From JBIOJB01 sp044450465 (GTDB taxonomy: Bacteria > Chloroflexota > Dormibacteria > Dormibacterales > Dormibacteraceae), in contig JBIOJB010000054.1 in NCBI GenBank assembly GCA_044450465.1, positions 1 through 20,951 of the forward strand: a stretch of 20,951 nucleotides of DNA, read 5' to 3'. The position numbers and the translations under genes were made by a program. The notes under the pieces are model-generated. The model ran no database searches. It was not told the DNA's origin and saw only the letters and a program-made list of their open reading frames with translations. Positions 15,042 through 20,951 of this stretch are shown piece after piece; the stretch's first letter is position 1; each line of letters opens with the position of its first letter.

Positions 15042-15097
15042 TGGTGGGCCGGGAGGGAGTCGAACCCCCAAAGCTTTCGCGGCGGTTTTACAGACCG
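15042..15097 (-). other. tRNA-Tyr (GTA) 3' half: probable attachment-site scar
   Basis: On the minus strand, CGGTCTGTAAAACCG (anticodon loop CTGTAAA, anticodon GTA), a short variable arm with GCGAAAGC, a T arm (GGGGG-TTCGACT-CCCTC), the 3' acceptor strand CCGGCCC, discriminator A and an encoded CCA can be read in order. The 5' half is absent: no matching GGGCCGG acceptor strand or D arm occurs in the next 150 bases upstream, and even the outer anticodon-stem pair is broken (C where G is expected). So this is not a functional tRNA. A 3' tRNA half ending exactly at CCA is the classic mark left at the far end of an element integrated into a tRNA gene by a tyrosine integrase. The element would lie to the right. 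Confidence 0.7.
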
Positions 15098-15444
15098 GGT
15101 TTCTTGCGTCCGCGGACGTTCGCCGACGTTCGCCGCGTATACAAACTGCCCCTTTTTGCCCGGTTCACCGTTCGCCGAAGTACGCCGTCGTACGTCCCCG
15201 TAGCTGTCAAATCGCTGTCAGAAGACCGAGCGGTGGGCGGCTTGGCCGACCTCCTCACCGGCGCTAACACGCGACCCGTCGCGTAGTCAGTCAGCAGCGC
15301 TCGAACCACCTCGGAAACTGTCAGACCCTCTTCCGCAGCTCGATGTCGAGCGGCGAGGTAAACGGCCTCAGGTACGCGGGACGCGACTTGAGGTGACTCA
15401 CCCGTGGGTTCTCCGCGCGCCGGTCGGCCCTCGCGCAGAATCAC
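15088..15444 (-). CDS. Ribbon-helix-helix-like DNA-binding protein ending in the tRNA scar
   Basis: 118 residues from a GTG at 15444; the frame is open further upstream (to 15546) but there it encodes the broken Abi_C end. SRVPEAVYLAARHRAAEEGL-TVSEVVRALLTDYATG has the spacing of ribbon-helix-helix (CopG/Arc-type) proteins: a strand with alternating residues, helix, TVSEVVR turn and second helix. The C-terminal third is rich in Arg, Thr and Ser and is partly encoded by direct repeats next to the attachment site. The TAA stop lies in the tRNA anticodon loop. Proteins of this type often act as relaxosome or excision regulators on mobile elements, or as antitoxins. Whether it is translated from 15444 is uncertain. 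Confidence 0.5.
   Translation of the reverse strand: MILREGRPARGEPTGESPQVASRVPEAVYLAARHRAAEEGLTVSEVVRALLTDYATGRVLAPVRRSAKPPTARSSDSDLTATGTYDGVLRRTVNRAKRGSLYTRRTSANVRGRKKPGL
15115..15175. repeat. Short direct repeats next to the attachment site
   Basis: GACGTTCGCC occurs twice in tandem (15115-15124 and 15125-15134). A third partial copy, CCGTTCGCCG, lies at 15168-15175 and on to the next base. Placed 18-80 bases from the tRNA scar on the element side, they are where integrase arm-type or excisionase sites would be expected. Confidence 0.4.
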
Positions 15445-15459
15445 GCGCCTGGCTTTCGG

Positions 15460-15880
15460 TCTGGCCTTTGAGCAGCCATCACCGGACGATCGGACGGAGA
15501 GCTTCCCGTCCAGGTAATTCAATAGGGTCCGCGCGACGTTGATCACCAGCCTGGCCTCCTCGTCGCTTGAAGAGCGCGGTTATAGAGGGATCGACACTGT
15601 ACTGGAGTCCGGCTGAATCACACACTGCGATCAGGTAGCCGTGAAGGGCTGTGTGCAGTCTGTCGACGGCGCTGGTTGGCCCCGACGAGGCCAGTAACGT
15701 GTCAGCATCGCTGATCGCTCGCATGACCACATCACTCGTAATCCGTGGAGACGTCGAAGGGACAACGGGAGCAACCTCGAGCCGACTCACAATGTGCAGC
15801 AGCTCTTGTCTTGCGGCGTCGGTCCGGCTCTCAGGCCCCGATCGCCAGAGGCGGCGCCTCCAGACCCCTAGGATCCGGTC
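15460..15880 (-). pseudogene. Abortive-infection (Abi_C) gene with internal deletion and frameshift
   Basis: From about 15880 the minus frame runs through ARQELLHIVSRLEVAP, ITSDVVMRAISDADTLLASS and GPTSAVDRLHTALHGYLIAV to ITALFKR near 15566. This is the core of abortive-infection family C-terminal (Abi_C) proteins ('SGP.SAVDR.HTALHGYL..LC...G......LT.LFK.L'). In the family about 45-50 residues then follow, including the HP/RN...AHP region, before a final helix. Here the final helix (EEARLVINVARTLLNYLDGK) comes at once but in another frame, so the intervening part has been deleted and the frame broken. No clear start is visible, because the 5' side meets an IS256-type remnant near 15889. Nonfunctional as it stands. 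Confidence 0.65.
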
Positions 15881-15888
15881 CCGCTTGC

Positions 15889-16122
15889 GATGTAGTCGGC
15901 ATCTTTCCCAATCGCGCCTCGCTCTTGCGGCTGACTGGCGCGGTCCTCGATGAGCAGAACGATGAGTGGGCTGTTGGGCGCCGTTACTTCAGCACCGAGT
16001 CCATGAACAAGCTCTACCAACCGACAATGAGGAGGTGGTCAAGGCTCTACTGGACCCGGAGTCGGCTTAACCTAATGACCGGACCACGCGACTGGATTCA
16101 CACCACGTCACGCGACATGACC
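15889..16122 (+). mobile_element. IS256 (mutator)-family insertion sequence remnant, right end
   Basis: The plus frame encodes VVGIFPNRASLLRLTGAVLD, EQNDEWAVGRRYFSTESMNK and LYQP. This is the conserved C-terminus of IS256-type transposases ('FP...A..RL.GA.L.EQ.DEW...RRY'). One base is missing near 16022; in the next frame the expected tail DNEEVVKALLDPESA continues to a TAA at 16070. Beyond it, CTGGATTCACACCACGTCAC with GACATGACC (16092-16122) resembles the right inverted repeat of the group. The catalytic DDE part and left end are missing, so this is an inert fragment, probably of an insertion that disrupted the Abi_C gene's 5' end. Confidence 0.7.
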
Positions 16123-16526
16123 CGGCTTCCAATCACGCTCACCTGCACTGTTGTCCGGATGAGAGTATGTTGGGTTGGACATAGCCAATTCATAGTTCAC
16201 CAGCCGTAATGCATTCATCGGGGACTGGTGACCGATCCGATTTCCATCTCGGTCTCTAGCCGACTAACGTCCTGGCTCGGATGACACGCTAAGTGACCAC
16301 GGAAGTAATGCTTGGAGGATTGCCATGATCGCTCCCCCACCAGATTACATGGCATGACGTAGGTGCGGTTGGGAGAAGCGATTGAACTGGAAACGTTGCG
16401 AGTGCTGACGTGTCGATCCGACCCACGGCCGCGACAGTTGGCTTCGGACTCGGTGTCGGCGAGACCAACAGCCCTGCTCAAAGTGGTCGCAGGCAGCCTC
16501 AGAGGTTTCGAAAGGAGACCGCGCTA
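16123..16526. other. 404-base stretch without a supported gene
   Basis: Both strands carry open frames (for example 16215-16481 minus, 88 codons) but none has a recognisable domain, coherent hydrophobic or helical pattern, or ribosome site. Base composition is visibly lower in GC than the left half of the window. It probably holds decayed element DNA and the promoter of the CPBP protease gene. Confidence 0.5.
16511..16517 (+). promoter_or_regulatory. Ribosome binding site before a TTG start
   Basis: AAAGGAG lies 9 bases before TTG 16527, the only well-placed site in this reading frame before the first membrane helix of the protease. The frame's earlier ATG-like start at 16410 lacks one. Confidence 0.6.
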
Positions 16527-17459
16527 TTGAGCAGGCGCGTTCCGTTTGGTGTTTTTCGTAACCGCATACAGGGTCGTCTCCACGCGGGTTGGCGGATCGT
16601 CATCACGCTGTTCCTCTGGTTCCTCGGCTGGTTTGCAGTGCTCCTGGCAGTACCCGCAGCCGTGAACGCGGTTTTTGGGAGGACAGGGCCCACCGCATAC
16701 GTGGCGTACCAGCTCGGAGTAGCGATGCTGCTCGTTGTCCTGGTGATCGCCGTCGTGAGACTGGGCGGATGGGTTGACCATCGACCGTGGCGACTGTTTG
16801 GGTTTGTCCTAGAGAGGCGCTGGTGGCAAGAGTTGACTGCAGGCCTCGTCGCGGGAGCTGCTATCCCCGTTGCGTTCCTTTTGTTTCTGCTCGTCTCGGG
16901 TTACGCGACGATCTCCGCCTTCGGTCACTCTACCAAGGCACCGCTTGGTGCAGCCCTGCTCGTGGTCGCGATCGGTTCTGGCGTGACCGCAGTTCAAGAA
17001 GAATTCATCTTCCGCGGCTACATCCTTCGGAACGCCGCCGAGGGCCTTGCCGGTCGCATCATCTCCGCGCGATGGGCGACCATCATCGGTCTTGTCGTTT
17101 CGGCGCTTCTGTTCATGGGATTCCATACTGGCGCGGCTTCCGGCATCTACCTGCTGAACTATCTGCTTGCGGGCCTCGCGCTCGGTCTGGCGTTTCTACT
17201 CACCGGACGGTTAGCCCTACCGATCGGGATGCACTTGGCGAACAACTTCGTAGGTGCCGTTCTCCTCACGTCGGACGGCGCCGTCACTTCAATCGCCACC
17301 CACGGACCTCACCTGGTGGTTGGCGACGACGGTGCGGTCTACTGGCTACTCCTCGTTATGGCTATGATCGCGGTGGTTACCTATCTGCGACTCCGCGATG
17401 GGTCATTAACGCTGCACACAGAATTAGCGACCAGTTGGGTTCGCACTCAGCCGACGTAG
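16527..17459 (+). CDS. CPBP-family intramembrane glutamic endopeptidase
   Basis: 310 residues from TTG 16527, chosen for the AAAGGAG site ahead of it. About seven or eight hydrophobic helices. The family's active-site motifs are all present: EExxxR as E158-E159-F-I-F-R163, FxxxH as FMGFH (H200), and HxxxN as H236-L-A-N-N240. The CPBP (Rce1/CAAX protease-like) family includes prenyl-protein proteases and bacteriocin self-immunity proteins of Gram-positives. This copy looks intact in a region otherwise rich in pseudogenes. It is directly followed by a decayed histidine kinase, so it may once have been part of a sensing or antimicrobial-peptide locus. Substrate unknown. Confidence 0.85.
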   Translation: MSRRVPFGVFRNRIQGRLHAGWRIVITLFLWFLGWFAVLLAVPAAVNAVFGRTGPTAYVAYQLGVAMLLVVLVIAVVRLGGWVDHRPWRLFGFVLERRWWQELTAGLVAGAAIPVAFLLFLLVSGYATISAFGHSTKAPLGAALLVVAIGSGVTAVQEEFIFRGYILRNAAEGLAGRIISARWATIIGLVVSALLFMGFHTGAASGIYLLNYLLAGLALGLAFLLTGRLALPIGMHLANNFVGAVLLTSDGAVTSIATHGPHLVVGDDGAVYWLLLVMAMIAVVTYLRLRDGSLTLHTELATSWVRTQPT

Positions 17460-17487
17460 CCCCGCGATCCAGTCAGAACAAACCGGA

Positions 17488-17852
17488 CTCGAGCAGGCGC
17501 CGAGCGCACTGCTTGAAGAACGGGCGCGGATCGCGCGCGGGTTGCACGAGGTTACGCACCACCTGTCATTTATTGCGGTACAGACGGAAGGCTAGGTACC
17601 GCCTGGACACACTCGATGCTGCGCTCTCCGAGTTCAGCTCCATCAGCGATTAGGTCAGAGAAGCGCTCACGGACATGCGCCCGGATGCTCGGTGTGCTCC
17701 GCAATGAGGCGCCTGCGGAACGCTCCACTCAGCCCGAGCTGGATGACCTGCCCGGACTCATCGCCGCGAGTCGGCGGGCAGGCATCGCCGTCGATCTCTC
17801 GATGCCCGCAGGCGCATGCCGGTTCCGATCAGCCGTCGCCCAATTTCTATGA
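17488..17852 (+). pseudogene. Decayed NarL-type sensor histidine kinase (dimerisation/phosphoacceptor part)
   Basis: Three plus frames in succession carry pieces of one HisKA_3 histidine kinase. Frame one: ALLEERARIARGLHEVTHHL and SFIAVQTEG, with the phospho-acceptor His, to a TAG at about 17593. Frame two: ARYRLDTLDAALSEFSSISD, a TAG, then VREALTDMR. Frame three: MLGVLRNEAPAERS, DDLPGLIAASRRAGIAVDLS, to a TGA at 17852. Read together they match the family order ('EERARIARELHDVVAHHLS..AVQ.E.AR.RL...REAL..MR..LGVLR') with two frameshifts and at least one in-frame stop. The sensor part and the ATP-binding domain are missing. It is certainly inactive. Confidence 0.78.
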
Positions 17853-17871
17853 CCGATTACCTTCCGCCTCT

Positions 17872-18081
17872 ATGGTCAATTACGACGGTAGCGTGAGTGA
17901 AACCGCGAGCTCGACCCCGTGGTACATCGGGGCACCAAACCCCACCGACCCTCTTTGGTCATCCGATCTCGGCGCCACAATGGACGACGCGTTACAGCGT
18001 TGTTGCGGTAGCAATGGGGGCGGCACTCCCATGCACCAATGTCTTATCGACTACGGCGTCCGCGCGAGCAGCCCTTACTAA
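17872..18081 (+). CDS. Short hypothetical ORF, weak support
   Basis: ATG 17872 to TAA 18081 encodes 69 residues with three Cys and a Gly/Trp/Asp-rich composition (WYIGAPNPTDPLW, RCCGSNGGGTPMHQCLIDYG). Composition looks less random than the shadow frames around it, but no family, ribosome site or neighbour supports it. It could be the end of a degraded gene. Confidence 0.2.
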   Translation: MVNYDGSVSETASSTPWYIGAPNPTDPLWSSDLGATMDDALQRCCGSNGGGTPMHQCLIDYGVRASSPY

Positions 18082-18388
18082 CCCGGGAGCAGATTCTGGC
18101 TGTTCAGGGAAATGAAGCGTTGCTCTTCTTGGGCTCGCAGCGCTGCGTATCGCGATTACGTATCGCATCAGTTTGCCCAAGCTGTGATCGAAACCGGCAA
18201 GAAGCCTGTCAAATCTTGCTCTGCGGAGCAGATGCAAAGCGGGCTCGCTAAGATACCGCCTTCGGCCATCAATCGTTACCAACCTTAGTGCTCCTCCTTC
18301 GGCAGAGGGCTGCGGAAGCGGGAGTGGCACTTACGCGCGGGCCCCGAGGCTTCCGGTGATCGCGCGTTCTAGGCAGATCATCCAACCG
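18082..18388. other. 307-base stretch without a supported gene
   Basis: Short frames occur on both strands (18039-18251 plus, 17992-18330 minus) but none shows domain, membrane or codon-use evidence. Nothing further seen. Confidence 0.45.
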
Positions 18389-18793
18389 CTAGTACCGCGA
18401 CAGTAGAAGCCAAAGCCAGGTGGTCGATAGCACTAGTGAGTCAACTGTTTCAATTACCTTGATCTTTACCAATCGCGCAGCTCCCTTCTGCTGATGGTCG
18501 GCGTTCTTGATCGCAAGGTGGTGGTTGAACCCCGCTTTGCCTTCTAGATCATGTGCGCGTCCATACCGCACCTCGGAGAACTTATTCCTCCGAATGCCAA
18601 CCACCCACCAATAAGACCACACGACCAACGATCCCGCCACCAATGGCCACGCAAGATCGCGATGCTGCCACGCGTAGCCTAGTGCTGCGAACAAGACTGG
18701 CAAGGTTATCGCTGTGACACTCAGGTAGACGGAGTCGTCGTGTCGGGCGAACTCACCAATCTCCTGATACTCGAACCGCTCGTCATCGGTCAG
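18389..18793 (-). CDS. Small multi-pass membrane protein without a canonical start
   Basis: Coding sequence is convincing from about 18793 to the stop at 18389 (about 134 residues): LTDDERFEYQEIGEFARHDD, two membrane helices (SVYLSVTAITLPVLFAALGY and LAWPLVAGSLVVWSYWWVVG), a charged loop with FNHHLAIKNAD, and a last helix (SLVLSTTWLWLLL). No ATG, GTG or TTG lies in frame between the upstream stop (about 18840) and 18703. The start is therefore either CTG 18793, preceded by the GGTGGAAGTAGG run that also forms the end of the lipoprotein gene, or TTG 18703, which would drop the conserved-looking N-terminal part and half of helix one. It follows the lipoprotein by about 25 bases and may share its message. 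No family named with confidence. Confidence 0.5.
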   Translation of the reverse strand: MTDDERFEYQEIGEFARHDDSVYLSVTAITLPVLFAALGYAWQHRDLAWPLVAGSLVVWSYWWVVGIRRNKFSEVRYGRAHDLEGKAGFNHHLAIKNADHQQKGAARLVKIKVIETVDSLVLSTTWLWLLLSRY

Positions 18794-18818
18794 ACTGGAT
18801 GTGAGTTTTCGCCCAAAC

Positions 18819-19859
18819 CTACTTCCACCTATATTCGGCTACAGTGCCGTTGAGCTCAGATAGCCAGACCTCTGCGCCTTCAGCGGCGACAGACGCTGAG
18901 GGAATCGGAATTCGGTCAGCGATCAAACCGGTCTTCAGGTCAATCCGGACTGTCGATGGTCCACTCATCCATATCCCTGTCGAGGTTGCTCCAAGTTCGT
19001 CAATGCCCTGGCGACCGATGAAACCGGGGCCGGGCTCGGTCCACACAACAGCGCCAGTGGTCACATCTATGAGTGCAATATCCCCCCCAAAAGACCCGCG
19101 GACGTAGATTGCGCCCTGATCGGCCGTGATCGCTTCACTCCACCATTCGATCGGGAATCGCCCAACGACCTTGGTAGTGGCCGGATCCACTCGATCCAGG
19201 TATGCGATTCCGTTAATCCCCCGTACGGTAACCACCCAAACAGCCCCAGCTGCGTAGGCCAGCGTGGTCGGTCCCGGATCGAGATCCGTCTCGACCGAGA
19301 CCAGGCGACGGCTCTTGATGTCGATTCCAAACAGTGAATGCTGGGCGTATCCGGAGACCCACAACGTGCCGCCGCCGGCAATCATGGACCACCCGAAAAC
19401 CACGCCATGCTGCACGTCTGCCTGCTGAGTGTCGGGAAGAGCGACATGATCAACTACTTCATGACTCGCCGGATCGATCCGGACAACCTCGTGCCGACCG
19501 TTGTCGAGTGCCCACAGGGAGCTGCCGTCCCAAGCAAGGGCGTACGGGGTGTCACATGTTCGATAGCTCCAAGAGCCCGAGTAGTAGCTGTGGACGCTGT
19601 CGGGCGCGCAGCCCTGGCTGCGCAACACTCCAGGATCGCTCACTTGAATGGTGGCCACAACCTTGCCGTCGCCACGATCGACCTGTGTGATTGTCCCATC
19701 GGCCATGTTGGCTATGAACAACCACTTCCCCCCGAGAGTGATCGCGCTTGGAGTTTCCCCCGCCCGCACGCTCGCCACCATGGTCCAATGCGGCCTGGTC
19801 GCAGATGACTCATTGCAAGCAACAATCACGAAGACGGCACTCAGTAGGGCAAGGCCCAT
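18819..19859 (-). CDS. Beta-propeller lipoprotein (YVTN/NHL-like repeats)
   Basis: 346 residues from the ATG at 19859. A hydrophobic stretch ends in VIVAC, a lipobox with the lipidated Cys at 15. Repeated 40-45-residue units follow, such as ITLGGKWLFIANMADGTITQ, LAWDGSSLWALDNGRHEVVR and LAYAAGAVWVVTVRGINGIA, typical of YVTN or SMP-30/NHL-type six- or seven-bladed propellers. The n-region from ATG is uncharged. In frame just upstream lie codons for QKRPTIAA, which would make an ideal signal peptide, but no canonical start precedes them (a TAG does, about 15 codons up), so the true start may be a rare ATT. It diverges from the CGNR gene at 19925. Function unknown. Confidence 0.75.
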   Translation of the reverse strand: MGLALLSAVFVIVACNESSATRPHWTMVASVRAGETPSAITLGGKWLFIANMADGTITQVDRGDGKVVATIQVSDPGVLRSQGCAPDSVHSYYSGSWSYRTCDTPYALAWDGSSLWALDNGRHEVVRIDPASHEVVDHVALPDTQQADVQHGVVFGWSMIAGGGTLWVSGYAQHSLFGIDIKSRRLVSVETDLDPGPTTLAYAAGAVWVVTVRGINGIAYLDRVDPATTKVVGRFPIEWWSEAITADQGAIYVRGSFGGDIALIDVTTGAVVWTEPGPGFIGRQGIDELGATSTGIWMSGPSTVRIDLKTGLIADRIPIPSASVAAEGAEVWLSELNGTVAEYRWK

Positions 19860-19911
19860 CGCCGCGATTGTTGGCCGCTTCTGTGTAAGAATCCAAGCAT
19901 TCTAGATCTAT

Positions 19912-19917
19912 TACAAT
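19912..19917 (+). promoter_or_regulatory. Candidate -10 box for leaderless CGNR transcript
   Basis: TACAAT ends 7 bases before the GTG start at 19925, so transcription from it would begin at or next to the start codon, and no ribosome site is visible. A matching -35 box is not evident. Confidence 0.35.
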
Positions 19918-19924
19918 CTGTTGT

Positions 19925-20560
19925 GTGACGTTGCCGGGCCCTCTACCCCACGACTGGGGTGCAACGTCGAGCCTCGACCTGATCAACAGCCGCTGGAGCG
20001 ATCACCTCGGCTCAGGTCGTTATTACGACCGGCTACCCGATTCGCGGTTTAGAGTCGCCTTCCTGAAGCGGTGGAGCTACCGGGTGGACGACCCGGATGA
20101 CGCGAGCGCAGTTTCTCGCCTCCACTCGCTTCGAGCATCACTGCGCAACCTCTTAGAGCAGTACATGTCAGGCCGCCCTTTGCGTCGAGCGACCCTGCAT
20201 GGAGTTGAGGCGGAGATGAATCGAGCTCCAATAGGCTTGCGATTCAGACGAGACCGTGACGTCTACTCGTTGTCGATTGAGCACGTCGGATCCGGTTGGG
20301 ATGCCACCACCTCCGACATAGCGATGTCAGCCGCCCGACTGATTTCTGGACGCGCAACCATCAGGGTCTGTGCTAACCCCGATTGCAGCTGGATGTTCGA
20401 GGACGCGACTCGATCCAAGACTCGCCGGTGGTGCAATGTTTCCGTCTGCGGCAGCCTGGTCAACGTCCGCCGACACCGCGCCAACCTGCGCCTAGACCAG
20501 CCTTCGACCGAGACTCGCACTCGCCGGCGCTCCAAGTGGAGCGCACACGCCAAGGCGTGA
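19925..20560 (+). CDS. CGNR zinc-finger (ABATE-type) protein
   Basis: 211 residues from GTG 19925. The N-terminal part (SLDLINSRWSDHLGSGRY and a helix-rich stretch to about 140) fits the ABATE-type ligand or stress-sensing region. RVCANPDCSWMFEDATRSKT, then RRWCNVSVCGS at about 148-177, is the CGNR zinc finger, with cysteines 149, 154, 170 and 175. In the family the motif after the last Cys is CGNR; here it is CGSL (Asn to Ser, Arg to Leu). A basic tail follows. Such proteins are putative stress-responsive transcription regulators. It converges on a second CGNR gene with 10 bases between stops. Confidence 0.82.
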   Translation: MTLPGPLPHDWGATSSLDLINSRWSDHLGSGRYYDRLPDSRFRVAFLKRWSYRVDDPDDASAVSRLHSLRASLRNLLEQYMSGRPLRRATLHGVEAEMNRAPIGLRFRRDRDVYSLSIEHVGSGWDATTSDIAMSAARLISGRATIRVCANPDCSWMFEDATRSKTRRWCNVSVCGSLVNVRRHRANLRLDQPSTETRTRRRSKWSAHAKA

Positions 20561-20570
20561 AGGGACCCGA

Positions 20571-20951
20571 CTAGGAACTGACGGCTACGGGCTGACGCCG
20601 ATTGGTCGCCCTTTGAGCCTGGCGGTGGCGCATTCGGAAGTCGCGCACTTTCAACAGGTTGCCACAGTAGTTGACCTGACACCACTGACGGCTTCGATTC
20701 AGGCTCTCGTCGTAGAACATCCAGCTGCAATCGGGATTGGCGCACGTCTTGATCCGGCGGACGTCATGTACGGTCACCAATTCGACGGCAGATCGCACCA
20801 ATTCGGCCATTACCGACTGCCAGTTCAATTGGCGCGGCGTGAGTTTCAAACCTGACTCTCTGTCGAAGCTGAACGTGAACGCAGCCAGCGACATGTGGCG
20901 GTTGACAGATCGGATTGTATTCGGATCTAATCCCTTACCGGCCCCGCCGCG
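20571..20951 (-). CDS. CGNR zinc-finger protein, 5' end cut by window edge
   Basis: The minus frame is open from the right edge to the stop at 20571. A start at 20894 is possible, but the residues upstream (GLDPNTIRSVNRHMSLAAFT) read as family sequence, so the gene begins outside the window. TCANPDCSWMFYDESLNRSR, then QWCQVNYCGNLLKVRDFRMR is the C-terminal CGNR zinc finger, here with CGNL. A helical region precedes it (LNWQSVMAELVRSAVELVTV). It resembles the convergent CGNR gene in the zinc-finger region (both share CANPDCSWMF) but the remaining sequence differs, so they are paralogues or separate acquisitions, not a tandem copy. Confidence 0.8.
   Translation of the reverse strand, partial: RGGAGKGLDPNTIRSVNRHMSLAAFTFSFDRESGLKLTPRQLNWQSVMAELVRSAVELVTVHDVRRIKTCANPDCSWMFYDESLNRSRQWCQVNYCGNLLKVRDFRMRHRQAQRATNRRQPVAVSS

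Noticed and set aside
15042..15115. Complete tRNA-Tyr gene
   Set aside because: The 5' acceptor strand, D arm and one anticodon-stem pair are missing; only a 3' half is present.
15100..15200. CRISPR-like repeats
   Set aside because: The repeats are 10 bp, tandem and without regular spacers, and no cas genes are present.
16215..16481. 88-codon minus frame
   Set aside because: No family pattern, no ribosome site and random-looking composition.
16787..17653. 288-codon plus frame across the protease and kinase remnant
   Set aside because: It is the out-of-frame shadow of the CPBP gene; only its last 30 codons are real, as the second piece of the broken kinase.

Overview
The window comes from a high-GC bacterium, probably a soil or terrestrial Terrabacteria lineage. 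A bacterial V-type ATPase, a GerW/YtfJ-like protein, a DUF3068 (PorA-type) protein and CGNR zinc-finger proteins together would fit Dormibacterota, Chloroflexota or an Actinomycetota relative. I cannot fix the phylum from sequence alone. About 1-15,040 is compact and strongly GC-rich. About 15,100 to the right edge is less GC-rich, gene-poor and full of gene remnants.

Left block (1-7392, all minus strand): reading with transcription, a membrane-anchored beta-propeller, a D-Ala-D-Ala carboxypeptidase-fold protein that has lost its catalytic motifs, an SPFH/zinc-ribbon protein coupled by a 4-base overlap to a Tim44-like/zinc-ribbon protein, a YjbR/MmcQ-type protein and a RibD/DHFR-like reductase. 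The start of a V-type ATPase operon follows (peripheral stalk subunit, subunit C/AC39, subunit I, which runs off the left edge).

Middle block: 7421-7735 holds the two 3' ends of what was probably a divergent MocR-regulator/EamA-transporter pair, joined by one deletion. A plus-strand cluster follows: a secreted bactofilin-like polytopic protein, a 62-residue membrane protein and a GerW/YtfJ-like protein. Then come a LysR regulator diverging from a 39-residue membrane peptide around a 7-bp inverted repeat, a conserved-looking unknown protein, a small basic membrane protein, an Smr-like protein with a zinc ribbon, a nitroreductase and a DUF3068 protein. Most convergent or end-of-operon junctions carry strong GC hairpins without T tracts.

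Right block (15,042-20,951): a 3' half of tRNA-Tyr (anticodon GTA) lacking its 5' half looks like an attachment-site scar of an element integrated to the right. The element side holds an RHH protein whose stop codon lies in the tRNA anticodon loop, an abortive-infection (Abi_C) gene broken by an internal deletion, an IS256-type transposase remnant, a CPBP-family intramembrane protease with a TTG start, a decayed histidine kinase, a small membrane protein, a beta-propeller lipoprotein and two convergent CGNR zinc-finger genes (the second cut by the right edge). No integrase is visible in the window.

No complete, clearly novel defence or biosynthetic system is evident. The best leads are the SPFH/Tim44 zinc-ribbon pair beside a catalytically dead PBP-fold protein, the tRNA-Tyr integration scar, and the deletion scars.
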